Shown in pieces: positions 11,078-22,609 of a DNA stretch of 64,000 nt. The position numbers were made by a program, and so were the translations under genes. A model generated the notes under the pieces. The model worked only from the letters and a program-made list of their open reading frames with translations. It was not told the DNA's origin and made no database searches. The DNA is from Zantedeschia hybrid cultivar (lineage: Eukaryota; Streptophyta; Magnoliopsida; Alismatales; Araceae), in NCBI GenBank assembly GCA_030544215.1, contig JARZZO010000014.1, forward strand, positions 21,397,734 to 21,461,733. Direction: 5' to 3'. How positions within the stretch are numbered: the first letter of the stretch is position 1; every line of letters starts with the position of its first letter.

Positions 11078-11433
11078 ATTTTAATTTTAAAGTTCTCCCA
11101 TCCGTGAAATTGCGGTTCAACTTTGTTTCTGCCACTGGCATAATGCATTGTACTCATTTACGTCTCGTCTGGGCCAGGCCGTGCCCCCATGGCTGGCAGC
11201 TTCATTTCCCATGTTCCCCCTGTTGGCTTCTCGTATCCTCTCACGTCTACTATACCCTTTCATCCTTGTTAAATTAATGATGGCAACCTCTATTGACCAG
11301 AACAAAAAACCAAGAAGCATCCTGGGCGTCCATGACACAACAGACGTGACAACCAGTCAGCAGTAATGTCAAGATAAAACTCACCATAGAATCGATGGAC
11401 CAAGCATTGATCCATAAGCCTTAACAGGTGATC

Positions 11434-11701
11434 CGACTCAATTTGATCGCAGAATAGGTTAATTTAGAATTATTTATTCGGAATAGCGTATACTAGAATA
11501 AGGGGTGCTTAGTTTTGATAATTCTGTGGGACCCACTAGCGGAATAAGAAGGATAAACAATTCTTGGGTCTAGAGTCGAATTGCTTATTCTCCTTATTCT
11601 CTGAATAGGCTATTCGGCACCGGTATAAGTCATTCTGTTTGTCAAAACTAAATTAAACTTATTCTTCCTTTATTCTTCTCCTATTCTCCTATTCTCCAAT
11701 C
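11434..11701 (-). mobile_element. MITE copy, Tourist/Harbinger-like, truncated at one end
   Basis: The segment is the reverse complement of the better preserved element at 24463-24742. It shares the CGGAATAGCGTA, GGGACCCACTAGCGGAATAA-like, GAATAGGCTATTC and CACCGGTATAAG-like blocks in mirrored order. Its left end (GACTCAATTTGATCGCAGAATA) matches the GCCTCACTTTG end of the other copy. The right end stops at CTCCAATC, short of the terminal repeat. Confidence 0.7.
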
Positions 11702-12296
11702 TATGAAGAAAGATTGTGACTGTGTTAAAAAAAATGACAAGACAAAAACAAGCTAATCTAGGCTTCTTAAAGAGAAAACAAAGCGTCAAAGATAGAGTGC
11801 AACATGAAGGACTTTTAACGTTGGAATTTTCGACGGAGGAAAAGAAAAGCACTGACGAAAGAAATATGGAAGAAGAAGAATAGATCAATATAGATTGTAA
11901 AAATATGAAATCAAAGGAAACAGAGAATAGAATTGTTGAAGAATGAAAAATTGAAACCATAGAGTTCATAGAAAGAGTAATCGGTCACTTCAAACAATGA
12001 ACACCAAGGGTAATCAATCATCAAAGTCTCACTTATGGTAACCTGATCGAATTGGGGGAAAGTGTAGGTATTATTTTGGGTCAGCCAATTGGGTAATGAG
12101 AGACTCAACTAACATTTAAAAATTTTCACACCGGTTGAATATTCACGGGCGGTATTGTCGAACATGTACAAGCTCCCCTTAATCAAAAAATTAAATTCAA
12201 CGAGGATTTGCCCCATCCCGTACGTACCCGTCAACGCTGAACACTATGTTAAAGCAAACCATATATCGGAGTTTCCGTCCATTTAAGAAAATTTAA

Positions 12297-12875
12297 GACG
12301 TATTTGGTAAACCTTATACTTGAAAGTTACTTTTGGCTTCCATTTTTTATATAGAATGAGTTGAGGGAGAGAAGTTATAATTAATTTTGACTTGTTACAA
12401 AAGTCAAGTCTTTCATAACAACTTTACTTTTCTCAAATCTTAGATGCTCCCTCTTTATAACTTTTGGTTAGAAACCAAAATATAAGTAAAATATCACATA
12501 AATGACTTTCAAGATCTAATGACTTTCATAAAAAAATAATCAAGTGAAAATGCAAAAGTGCTTCCAAATGGAAGCTGCGCGACGTGTTTGGCAAAACTTT
12601 TACTTGAAAATTACTTTTGGCTTTCACTTCTTACATAGGATGAGTTGAGAGAGAAAGGTTATAACTAATTTTGGCTTGTTTCAAAAGTCAACTTTTTTAT
12701 AACAACCTCACTTTTTCTCTAATCTTGAAAGCTCCCCCCTTATAATTTTTGATTGAAAGTCAAAACAGAAGAAAAATACTACATAAATGACTTACAAGAT
12801 CCAATGGCTTCTATAAAAAATAACTAATTGAAAATACAAAAATACTTCTAAATAGAAGCTACGCCAAACACGACC
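12297..12875. mobile_element. Tandem pair of a 284/295-bp inverted-repeat MITE
   Basis: Two head-to-tail copies, 12297-12580 and 12581-12875, each run from GACGT(A/G)TTTGG to GAAGCT(G/A)CGC. The second copy ends ACGCCAAACACGACC, so its ends GTGTTTGGC and GCCAAACAC are inverted. The first copy lacks the last dozen bases where it joins the second. The copies differ at many positions, so the duplication is old. There is no coding capacity. Confidence 0.7.
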
Positions 12876-12983
12876 TTAGTGTGACATAAAAAATTAAGTG
12901 CTTTGAGGTTACCTTCACAAACATATGAAACACCCCTCTATACATACAACTCTCAAGGAAGTATGTGTTTCATTTAATATTAA

Positions 12984-13260
12984 GGGTCCATTTGATTATA
13001 CATAAAACATATTAGGGTGGAAACTATTTTCTAAGAAAATATATTTAGAAATTTCATATTTGATAGATATGAAAATATTTTCAACTTCTTTGGAAAATGA
13101 TATTCGCTCTTCTCCCATAGATGCTAAAATCAAGAGACGAGGGAGTCAATAAATTAAGTTCTCAATTGACTAAAATTTTATAAATTACTAAATGAGTGCT
13201 TGAGATACACTGTTCATGAAACGTTCTTGTGGCCCATTTTACATGGAAACAAATGGACCC
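12984..13260. mobile_element. MITE with perfect 11-bp terminal inverted repeats
   Basis: The ends are GGGTCCATTTG and CAAATGGACCC, a perfect inverted pair spanning 277 bp. The flanks are TAA (12981-12983) and GAA (13261-13263), consistent with a mutated 3-bp Harbinger-type duplication. The interior is AT-rich and non-coding. Confidence 0.75.
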
Positions 13261-13379
13261 GAAGTGTTGAAGCATACGTGTCAAAATCTTTGAACTCCAA
13301 TCGAGGTCCCAGGCACTGACCACAAATCAACCTTACCCATATCGCTACCTCCATGACAGTTGTATTGTTTGTGCTCTAA

Positions 13380-13636
13380 GGCACCATTTGATTTCACTTT
13401 TGGACTGTACGATTTCTACCTATACCAAGACATAATCCTAACAGCCAACAAATGTTTCCAAATGACTTAACCCACCTTGGCTTTTGTGCAGCCTAGAATA
13501 TGGGATGAAAAGAGAGAGATAAAGAGAAAGAAGGTAGTACAAGTGACTTCTGAAAAAGCAAGTATCAGGCTGCTCTTCAATAGATTATGAATTGTTGACT
13601 AACCCTTCAAATCCAAAAGTGAAACCAAACGGTGTC
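13380..13636. mobile_element. Tourist-like MITE with TAA duplication
   Basis: The 25-bp ends GGCACCATTTGATTTCACTT and GACACCGTTTGGTTTCACTT (second end reverse complemented) differ at three positions, and TAA flanks both sides (13377-13379, 13637-13639). This fits the PIF/Harbinger class. It lies about 320 bp beyond the 3' end of the helicase coding region. Confidence 0.8.
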
Positions 13637-13955
13637 TAAATATGATACGCCATTATAGCTTGAACAAAAGGTGTCTTTCTCAGCTAATTAAGAACAGAAA
13701 TGTAAAAACTGCAAAAAATATTACTGGACTAGCTTTGGGCAGCTCCAATTGAGAATTGCAAGCACATGCACTTCATTTTTTCCATTCTCTATTCGAGGAT
13801 GTAAATGATGCAGTGTCTGCGTCATAGCATAAGAACACAGAAATAAGTGACAAAACAAAATAGGATAAATTCTTCTTTCACTCTTCAAGACAAACATTTA
13901 ATGATGACTATAAGCTGCAAAGATACAACTATACAAAGGATGAACCAATGAAATA

Positions 13956-15647
13956 TCATCTCACTGCTTCTGCCTTCTCAATCTTTTCTTCCTCTTTACA
14001 GACAACAATCTTACCTTCTCTAAGCTCACAAGCGTCAATAGGAGTACCCAGCTGCCTCTGTAATTTCTTTACAACAAAAACCTCTGCCTCTTCACATATT
14101 GTGACCACGTTACCTTTTCGGCCAAGACGCCCTGCTCGACCTGCACGGTGGGCGTAGTGAATTGAATCAGTCGGCAGATCCAAGTTCACCACAAGATCAC
14201 ACTCAGACACATCTAATCCCCTTGCAGACAACTCATTCGTCACCAAAACTCTCAGCTCTCCATCCTTAAACTTCTTTAGAGTTGTTGACCTTGCAAGTTT
14301 ACCAAGATCCCCGTGTAGCTCAGCAGCTTTCATGCCACGTGCCTCCAGCTTAAAGACAACATCCTTTAACTGCTTTCCATGATTCATAAAAGCAATGACA
14401 AACCTTGCATCCAGTGCATGCACGCATCTCCTCAAGGTGTCAACCTTGTGCTGCAATTTGGACACACAATAGTAGTGTTTCAGGGCTGGGGGCAAGCTCT
14501 CTCTTACAACTTGGGTCACTGAACCAGGAAAAGATGTGGCATCAGAGTCTAGGAACACATGTCCAGTGCTAGGGGTAGAGACAGAATCTAGAGAAGCTAC
14601 ACTCTTCGCCTTAACCAGAAGTGGATCTGTCCCCCAGCTTCTAGCTGCCCGTATAACTGAAAATGGAACAGTGGCCGAGACCATGATAATTTGGCGTGCA
14701 GTTCGTTGCGACAGGGGTCCAAGAGTACTGTTTGGCTGGCTGCCGGACCTCCTCCCTACATGCTCCAGTATCCTATGCATGTCCTCCCGAAAATTGAAAG
14801 ACAAAAGCTGGTCAACTTCATCGAACACCAAGAAACGGCAGCCATGGGTGTGCAGCTTCCCAGCAGCAGAGATCTCTGCAATTCGCCCAGGGGTACCCAC
14901 AACAATCCCTGGCTTGTTTTTCTTCAAAGCTTCTTCTTGCCTGGAACGGTTTGCACCCCCCACAAGTTGCTGTACAAATTTTTTATCTCTAGGACCCAAG
15001 AGTTTCTCAACTTCTCTGACAATTTGCATTCCCAGCTCTCTCGAGGGTGCAACTATAACAGCGTCAATTTCAGGCTTCTTATCTGGTTGTTCTTCAGGTG
15101 TAGTTTTTCTCAGAGGACCTATCTCAGAGAGTATGGGAAGAAGATAAGCAAATGTCTTTCCTGAACCTGTATAGGACTGGATCACAACGTCATGCTTCAG
15201 AAAAATCGTAGGAATGGCTGCTGACTGGACATCAGTTGGAACAGTAAAATGTTCCTTTTCTAACTGCTCAACCAACAACGGTGACAGGTTGAGCTCAGAA
15301 AATGATTTTGCAGTAGATGGAGCTGCCTCCATTTCACTAACACCTCTCTTCCCAGCTGCCTTATACTTACTGTTCCTAGCAAGCTTCACTCCATTGTAAG
15401 GGTTCCAAATTGCTGACTTTAGATCACCAGGATGACAAATTCTATCATTTTTTCTCACCTTCTCTTTGTTTCTGAGTCCAATGCTGGAAAGTGTAAGAGA
15501 AGCATTCTCATCGCTGGTCAGGTTATGCAAAGAAACGGTAGAATGGAATCTCCTTATCCTCGTGGCAAACAACTTTCTCCGTGTAAGATTATTTTTGGAG
15601 AGAAATGCAGACACGGTTCTGTGCATTTGGCCAATTAACAGCTCCAT
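13956..15647 (-). CDS. RH47: DEAD-box RNA helicase, RH47/ISE1 type
   Basis: Intact single-exon coding region of 563 aa. ATP-dependent RNA helicase with motifs in order: Q motif FSELNLSPLL with Gln near 141, Walker A SYTGSGKT (158-165), PSRELG (201-206), GG (230-231), TPGRI (252-256), DEVD in place of DEAD (276-279), SAT (324-326), FVIAFMNH (416-423), ARGLDV (475-480), HRAGRAGR (500-507). The Arg-rich, acid-poor first 45 residues look like an organelle transit peptide. Plant RH47 (Arabidopsis ISE1) is a mitochondrial helicase of about 550 aa with the same DEVD variant, whose loss alters plasmodesmata. The family call rests on length, the DEVD motif and the overall likeness; other organellar DEAD-box members are possible but less likely. 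Confidence 0.87.
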   Translation of the reverse strand: MELLIGQMHRTVSAFLSKNNLTRRKLFATRIRRFHSTVSLHNLTSDENASLTLSSIGLRNKEKVRKNDRICHPGDLKSAIWNPYNGVKLARNSKYKAAGKRGVSEMEAAPSTAKSFSELNLSPLLVEQLEKEHFTVPTDVQSAAIPTIFLKHDVVIQSYTGSGKTFAYLLPILSEIGPLRKTTPEEQPDKKPEIDAVIVAPSRELGMQIVREVEKLLGPRDKKFVQQLVGGANRSRQEEALKKNKPGIVVGTPGRIAEISAAGKLHTHGCRFLVFDEVDQLLSFNFREDMHRILEHVGRRSGSQPNSTLGPLSQRTARQIIMVSATVPFSVIRAARSWGTDPLLVKAKSVASLDSVSTPSTGHVFLDSDATSFPGSVTQVVRESLPPALKHYYCVSKLQHKVDTLRRCVHALDARFVIAFMNHGKQLKDVVFKLEARGMKAAELHGDLGKLARSTTLKKFKDGELRVLVTNELSARGLDVSECDLVVNLDLPTDSIHYAHRAGRAGRLGRKGNVVTICEEAEVFVVKKLQRQLGTPIDACELREGKIVVCKEEEKIEKAEAVR

Positions 15648-15800
15648 AATAAAATCCCTCTTGCTGAAGCAACACTGGGATCAAACAACCTTTATATCCC
15701 AATTTATTACAAGGAGGCAGAAACAGTGAAAGCAAACAAATTGTTCGCCATCACATGAAACTGGACTGAAATATCATGGAAAAGCTCGCATACCTGTGTG
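15648..15800 (-). other. 5' leader of the helicase gene with a possible splice site
   Basis: Upstream of the ATG the minus strand reads CTATTTTCCTCCACACAG then GTATGCGAG, with the boundary at 15793/15794. The pyrimidine-rich stretch before it looks like an intron end (acceptor), but CAG-GTATG can also be read as a donor, with CTTCAG just before the ATG as acceptor. Either way an intron in the 5' leader is likely; I cannot place its other end. Confidence 0.35.
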
Positions 15801-16368
15801 GAGGAAAATAGAAAATATCAGATAAAATGACGCATATTAAAATATAATGAACTCACATGTGAATTTGAAAACCCTACCTGAATAACCAAGATAAACTAGT
15901 CAATTAAGATAAATTGGATTGGATTTTTCAAGATAAATATTATAATCTATAAATTATATTATAAACTTGCCAAATACTGACCCTCAAGAAACACACAACA
16001 ATAAACTCCCTGCATGGTCAAATTGCTGGATCACCTATAAATTCAGACTTTGGGACTTGATCTTCAAATTTTCTAGATGGATTTAAGGGATTCATGTTGC
16101 ACTTATTAGAAAATCCATTGGTTTTTGAGCTGTAGATTGCAAGAAGCTGTTACATCCCCTCCAACATATTGGATTTTCATCAAGTTAAAAGATCAGAAGG
16201 TATAACAAGTTCAGGGAAATGTTTATTTATTCTATATATCAAATTATGTTGGAAAGTATAAGAATAAAAAACATTGCATGTGTCAAAGCATTTCTATCCT
16301 ACCAGGGATGCTTCTTGCAGTTTGGACAACTTGAGACATCAAGAGAAACATACATTATGTTCTTACGG

Positions 16369-16606
16369 TAAAGTAAGTATTTCGGAAGCACCCAGACAAA
16401 CAAAATCATTCAAACTCTGCCACCGGGTTCACTGATTGAAGAACCAATCACCTACTAAGAGATACCACTCTTACACTGTAAATTGCCATAAAGTAAGTGT
16501 TCGGGAAGCACCCAGACAAACAAAATCATTCAAACTCCGCCATTGGGTTCACTGATTGAAGAACGAATCACCTACTACGAGATACCACTCTTACACTGTA
16601 AATTGC
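16369..16606. repeat. 120-bp tandem duplication upstream of the helicase gene
   Basis: Two adjoining copies (about 16369-16488 and 16489-16606), each from AAGTAAGT to CTGTAAATTGC, with a spacing of exactly 120 bp and only about ten differences. It is non-coding and lies 0.7-1 kb upstream of the helicase start, in its promoter or leader intron. The rest of 15800-17600 shows a purine-rich tract (about 17340-17580) and nothing else I can name. Confidence 0.85.
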
Positions 16607-17604
16607 ACATGGCATCTTCTAATGTGTAACTTTTTTCACTTCTTTTGCAAAAAATTGATGGATAGACAGAGGGAAGAACACTGTGACCTCAGTTTGTATG
16701 TAAACAGCCAATGTAATTCAAGCCGTGTACAAAAAAGTTATCACAAGAAGATCAACAGAAAGTTTAGTCTTGCGAATTTGGGATAAATTCCAAGGATCTG
16801 AAAAAGAATCCCAAGTATTTGAGAAGAAGTTTGACTAACTTCAACTTGATTTCAATCCAAAATTTTGCCAAGATCTAGCTCTATAAATTGTTGACAGGTA
16901 TTAGAGTACCTCTGGGCTTGAACCCTAATCAAGTAGGAAGAAAGACAAAACGTAAAGACCCCAAAATAAATTATGGGGGTGTTTACACAATTATGTAAAG
17001 TATAGAGTTTAAATGCAAGTGTTAGATTCTTAAAGGGCTTATCTGAAAATTTACCGAAATTAACATCCCATTGGGACTTGAAAATAAAATTGTTTGGGCT
17101 ACAAAAGGATTCTAAAAACATGCTTGAATGGGCCAGCCCAACAACCCCTTAACTCATCTAGAACCTAGACACCTCAACATAACACCTCATCACCTTCTAG
17201 AACTTAGACACCTCACCCCTCTCTAGAAGGTGGACACCTCATAGGACACCTCACCCTTCTAGCCTCTTCCTCCTCTCGTCTCTCCCTTATGTTCTTTCCC
17301 TCCTCCCTCTTTAAATGGGGGGCAGCCTTAGGGAGAAGGAGTAAGAGATTTAAGAAGGATAAAAAGAAAAGAAGAGAAAGGTAGAGCATGAAAGAGAAAA
17401 TCTGCAGGAAAGAGAGAGAGGGTCTCTTCGAGAGAGAAAGAGAGAAGAATAGTAAGAAGAAAGGGAGAGGCAGGATAGAGAGAGAATTCGGGAGTGAGAT
17501 AGAAGAAATTGAAGAGAGAGATGAGAAGATTAAAAAGAATCGGTGGAAAGTTGTGGAAGCCTCAAGAAAAAGTAGGCATAAGTGAAGAAAGAGAGCCGCA
17601 GTGG

Positions 17605-17943
17605 ACATAGAATTCTGAATCGGATTGGCTCTTAGGATCGGCCAGTCCTGATCCCAATCCGATCCGGATCGACCGATCCTAGCCGATCCAAGGGGAGAAT
17701 AAAAAAACTTAAAAATAGTTAAAAATGAAATAAAATCGAAAAAATTGGCCGACTCCAAAATCAGCCGATTTCGATCCGGATCGGGAGATTCAACCCATTC
17801 CGGCCCGATTTGGGTGATCCAGGTTGATTCTCGGCCAATTCTGGCCGATTTTCTATTTACCCCCTTAGAATCAAATCGGCTAGTGCCGATCCCAATCCGG
17901 ATCGGCCGATTTCGATCTGGATAGGCCGATTCTGTATTCTATG
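17605..17943. mobile_element. Inverted-repeat element rich in GATCGGCCGAT motifs
   Basis: The ends read CATAGAATTCTGAATCGG and, reverse complemented, CCATAGAATACAGAATCGG. The interior repeats variants of CCGATCCGGATCGGCCGAT on both strands. No coding potential and no clear flanking duplication. It looks like a MITE-like element of unknown superfamily. Confidence 0.6.
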
Positions 17944-19851
17944 GCAATAGAGGATTTTTTCACCAACTCCGAGACTGCAATAATCTTCTTCCTCCATAAG
18001 CAGGCGGATGAACTTCTCTTGATTCGAGTTTCCATTACTAAGAGGTAGAAGAATATTATCCTACTTTCTTAAACTTGTAGTTTAAAATCTGATTAGACAC
18101 TTAGATTAGTTTAATTAAATATCCTAAGTATCATTCTTAAAGAAGAGACTCTGTTAGATCGACTTTTCAAAAAGGAGCAATTCTTAAGAAAGGACTTTGT
18201 GCAAATGATTTTCTTCCAAAATTAATAAAGAGATTATGTCAAAATATTTTCTCAAAGAAATTATTTTCCTTTAAAGGGATTTTACCAAAATGAATAAGCC
18301 ACTTAGTCGAAAGAACTACTGATTGCAAGAAAAAGACCGACCAAGTGAAAGAAAAAAGAAAGAGAGATTGTGACTCAGAATAAGACTGATTAGGTTAAAG
18401 GGTCAAAACTAAGTTTCTGATTGTGACTTATTATTAAGATTCACAATGATTTTATGCAAGTATGCATACATATTTCTATAAGAACTACCAAAGTAAGAAA
18501 AATGTAAACTATAGAAAGAATACGAAAAAGAGACAAACTCAGTTATTATCTTAAATAAAGTAAAATGTAAGATATATTTGTGTATATGTTATTGTGATTT
18601 TCGACGATTTTCATGATCCAGTTGTAATATTTATTCTTTGATATTTTCCTATCAAAAGAACATGGTAGTTTAAAAGTAAATAACTTAAGCATGAACCAGT
18701 TAAATATTTCAATTACTCAAAAAGTCTATTGATTTCTTCACATTCTTCTGGTAAATTCATATTGATAAGTGTGGAGGTGCTGCAGCTTCTTTTCTTTTCA
18801 CTAGGATGGTTGGCTTGCTTTGTAACTAGTAGACCACTTGTAGAGGAGCTGCTGCTTCTTTTTCTTTTTTATTAGTAGGATCACTAGCCTTCAAGTGATC
18901 GCCACTAGCGCAGGTGATGCAGCTAACTCATGGGCCTTTAAAATGTGAATGAAAGAGAAAGAAAGATGTTAAATAGATGATGGGGATCTACATACAGCAT
19001 CCAGACAAATGGAAGAAAATCTACGTAAAGCAGAAAAATTAGAAAGATTACAAGTTCATATGCCAAAAAAGGATTGTGCTTATCATATGATTTCATCATT
19101 GCTACAATCTTTAAAATGATTACCATTAGCTATCATCCCAAATTCCTTAGAAATAGGTTGACATGGTAGGCTTACATTTTAAATCCTAAAATAGGTTCAC
19201 ACAACAGGAGACCAATATTCAAAAGGTTCCTTTCAGGTTTAGGAAGCATAAATGAATACGGAATGTGGCAAGTTCAACATATAGATATTTAACATTTTTT
19301 AGAGCAACTATCAGCCAAGACAATTGAAACAAATTTCCAAAACCACTCAAGTTAATATGCTCTTCAGAGTTTGGCATCAAACATATAATGGTAAGATGTT
19401 AATCCTTAGCTTGATAAGGTCACTTCACAGTAAAATAAAATAAAAGAACAGATATTTTGTGCTATCTTTTGACCATCCTGAGTATTACAACGGCCTCTCT
19501 GCGTGTTTTCACAATTTCCTGAGAACAAATATATGCCATACTTTGACTTCAAAAAGTCTCAAATCTAGGGAGGATTTATATTAAAAAAAATAGGAGTGAA
19601 GAGACAAAAAGAGGTTGAACTTGTCACCTCCCATTGAATAATTATTTGATCAAGCCACACAAGTCATTGCTACAGCACGTGTAGCGGAGCCATTAATGGC
19701 CGGGCTTGCGGAGAATGAAAACTGCAAACAAGGAGCTTTGGCTCTCACCTGGAATTGCACTGAATGTTTTCTAATGCCAAAGTCTCTTCCATCTTCATGA
19801 TTTGTCCCCTCTCTACCTCTAAGTTTAGAAAAAAATCGAGGAAAAATAAGT
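17944..19851. other. Gene-free spacer
   Basis: AT-rich sequence with only short chance open frames. A weak internal duplication of a GCTGCTGCTTCTTTTCTTTT-like motif occurs near 18780 and 18850. I see no gene, RNA or clear mobile element. Confidence 0.5.
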
Positions 19852-20198
19852 AGGAATGTAAACGGAGCGAATACGGACCGGATATACGCACAACCATATT
19901 TGTTTTCATATTTTATATGCGAATACGAATAATCGTCATGGTACTATCCACATTCAAACAAAAAATACGAATAATAATTGGACTATAAAATTAATATTCA
20001 TATTTGTAATAAACAGATACAGAGATAAATCGGATATAGTAAAAAGTTCATAGACAGGAGAAAATGACCGTAAAAGATAAAAAATTTAATGTGTGATCAA
20101 ATTTTTAAGAATAAAAATTATGTTAGACATATGATTTTTCTTATTTTACAAGAATTATGTGAATATGAATAATTTATATGCGAATATGGATCTTTTAG

Positions 20199-20237
<39 letters not shown>

Positions 20238-20351
20238 TAACCACATTTGTATCCATATTTAAAACGGATGTAAAATATGTATTCGTATTGGGTAAAATCG
20301 GATGTGAATACGAATACAAAACGAATATATTTATATTTGTTTGCATCCCTT
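19852..20351. mobile_element. Mutator-like MITE with 9-bp duplication
   Basis: Identical AAAATAAGT flanks both sides (19843-19851 and 20352-20360). The ends are AGGAATGTAAACGGAGCGAA and, reverse complemented, AAGGGATGCAAACAAATATA. The 9-bp duplication is typical of Mutator-superfamily elements. The 500-bp interior is non-coding and contains an (AT)16 microsatellite at about 20200-20232. Confidence 0.8.
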
Positions 20352-20360
20352 AAAATAAGT

Positions 20361-21170
20361 CATTCATTGAGAAAGATCAACTAAATGTTTATAACTTCTT
20401 AATTTCTTGTCAGGGGAAAAAAAAAAACCATGTTACCTTATAATGGGGGGAGAAAAGTATCTAAAAGGAAAGGATGGTGTTAGCATTTCGCACCAATCTC
20501 ACTTTGATACCACAGTTCTTCTTGTCATCAGATTGTGTTGCTTTCAACATACTGGTCTCAAAAAATCCAGAAAAAGCTCAGTCACATGGATGGTGCCGGG
20601 TGGCCTCTACTCAATCATCACAATTTTTTTTCTTCTTCCAGAAATCAACTGTAGATAGGACCACTAGTTTTATCATATAAACAGAGGTGGTATAATTAAA
20701 ATGGTTAGGAGAGATTCCTCACTCACTTTACTGCAAACCACCTACACATATTAGATAAAACTTAATAATACACAATGCCTTACTTGAGTTCCCAACCACT
20801 TTACAAAACCAAATCTCCCACTTAAAAGTAGAACACGAAAGTTAAAAGGTTAGCTCCCTGGACATCTAATGCCAACCTTCACAGACTGTGTAAATCATAC
20901 CCACTTTAGAGCTCCTGCTTAGTGGAACCATTGACGAAGTGGGCTTTCCTATGTGTTCGACTGCCAACAATTCTCCATCACTGTGCAAGCATAACCAACA
21001 GACAAGAACAATGCGAACCTTTGAAAGAACATTATTCGAATAGTAGTAGACAAAGGAACAAATCCTGTTCCAATACCAGGACAGCAGAACGCATTGAGAT
21101 TACGTTTCACCATTCTCCTAATCTATTGTCATGGAGAAAAAAAATCTAAATATGTTGGGGGGAGGGGAGG
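20361..21170. other. Gene-free spacer
   Basis: Only short unsupported open frames are present; I recognise no protein family or repeat here. Confidence 0.5.
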
Positions 21171-22206
21171 CTAAGTCCCGTGTGTGAAAGTTCTCACCTG
21201 CATAGCAGAGAAGATCTGAGCCAGCAGTCCAAGATTAGAAACCAACAGCATTCGATGGAGAGAATCTGCACACGAGCAGTGACCTCTGCAAGGGAAACAT
21301 ACTAACAAGATATGAGGCAACATCATCATAGGGTCACAAATCTCATGTGTGAGAGTCCTCACCTGCATTCCCCTGCAGACGTGAGCCAGTGGCGTCAAGA
21401 TTAGCAACCAGCGGTATCCGATGGTGAGAATCTGCCAATGGAAGCGGCGGAGATGGCCGGAGCAGCGGCGCGTATGCGACCTTGAAGCAACGCCGAGCAC
21501 GGGCTCCCAGTGGAAGTGCTAGTGCACGGGAAGCTGGCGATAGAGATGGACGCTGGCGAGGCACGACCTCGCACAGGTAAAGGGGACTCCTCGCAGCAGC
21601 TAGGGCATAGACAAAAACGACCTCGCAGCAGATCCGGCACAGGCAAACGTGACCTAGCAGCAGCTCCGGCACAGGCAAATGGATCTCCACAGTCACCGCA
21701 ATGGAGAAGGATGGCAGCGGCGCAGCTCGTTCGTGGGGGACGATTAGGGCACCATGGTCTGCGGCGTACACAGGGACCAGGTAGACCGTCTGCGGCGGCT
21801 CCTCCGCCCGCTTCTCCTCGCCACAGCTGCCGCCACGAGGCGGTCGATGGAGACGGTCCGTACAGCTTCTCCTCGTCGCAGCAGCCCGCGATGGAGATGG
21901 ACAGCAGCGGCGACTAGGGCACGACGGTCTGCGGCGGCTCCTCCGCCCGCATCTCTTCTCCGGAGCAGCCGGGATTGGAGATGGACAGCACTGGCGCAGC
22001 TCCGCGGTGGGGGGGCGAGTGGATAGGGGGTTTTGGGGTTCGGGGATTTTCTTTTCTTTTTCAGTGGGTTTAAAAAGGCAGAATAGTATTTGTATTTCTG
22101 CCCTTTTTGACTTATTAATTTTACATGGATCTATTCTTCATTTTAAAAAGTAATAATCTTTTTTGTCTTTTACTTTTTGCCTTATATAACTGATTTTCTA
22201 GTAGTG
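21171..22206 (-). mobile_element. One end of a CACTA (EnSpm) transposon with GC-rich internal repeats
   Basis: At 22206 the minus strand begins CACTACTAGAAAATCAG, the terminal signature of CACTA elements. Moving inward, an AT-rich segment gives way to a GC-rich block (21440-22020) with repeated GGCGGCTCCTCCGCCCGC-like units. Two related segments (about 21180-21270 and 21350-21440) each carry a CACCTGCAT motif that reads as an exon end plus GTGAG donor on the minus strand, separated by a sequence with a TTGCAG acceptor. No transposase is visible and the opposite CACTA end was not found. It is either a non-autonomous or truncated element; the GC-rich part may be captured gene sequence. Confidence 0.6.
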
Positions 22207-22609
22207 GAGTGCAGATACCGTGCTTATATTGCAATATTAATAGGAAGATCTGATAATGTCTGCTGATTTGGTCACTGGAATGATTTCAAATTTACCACTT
22301 TTGTATGTTAAATGTCAAAAACGTCACACCCGTTTCCATATTACTTTACATAACCTTATAAATTAATATATTCATCAAATATGTCATCGTAGTGACATAC
22401 ATGAAACATTTATTCATATTAGATATGCTATTAAAGTGGCAATTATAAAATATTATACATATTAAGATGGTACATCGGATAATCTACAAATAAACATGAC
22501 ATTTTTAAATTTTAACATAGTAGAGTGATTAATATAAAATTAACTCACTGATGATTTACCTATAAAAAACTGCAGCATGCAACTACATGACACAATACGT
22601 AGGTAGGGA

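Noticed and set aside
10591..11157. Open frames of 112-143 codons on both strands
   Set aside because: Most lie in the GC-rich 5' leader of the LINE and one reads through the poly-C run; composition is Gly/Arg or Pro/Ser rich as expected from base bias.
17213..17758. Minus-strand frame of 181 codons
   Set aside because: It is a Leu/Ser/Phe-rich reading of a purine tract on the opposite strand and runs into the 17605 element; no domain or gene structure.
21343..22026. Frames of 80-140 codons in the GC-rich block
   Set aside because: They come from internal repeats of the CACTA-end segment and disagree between strands; reported as mobile element instead.
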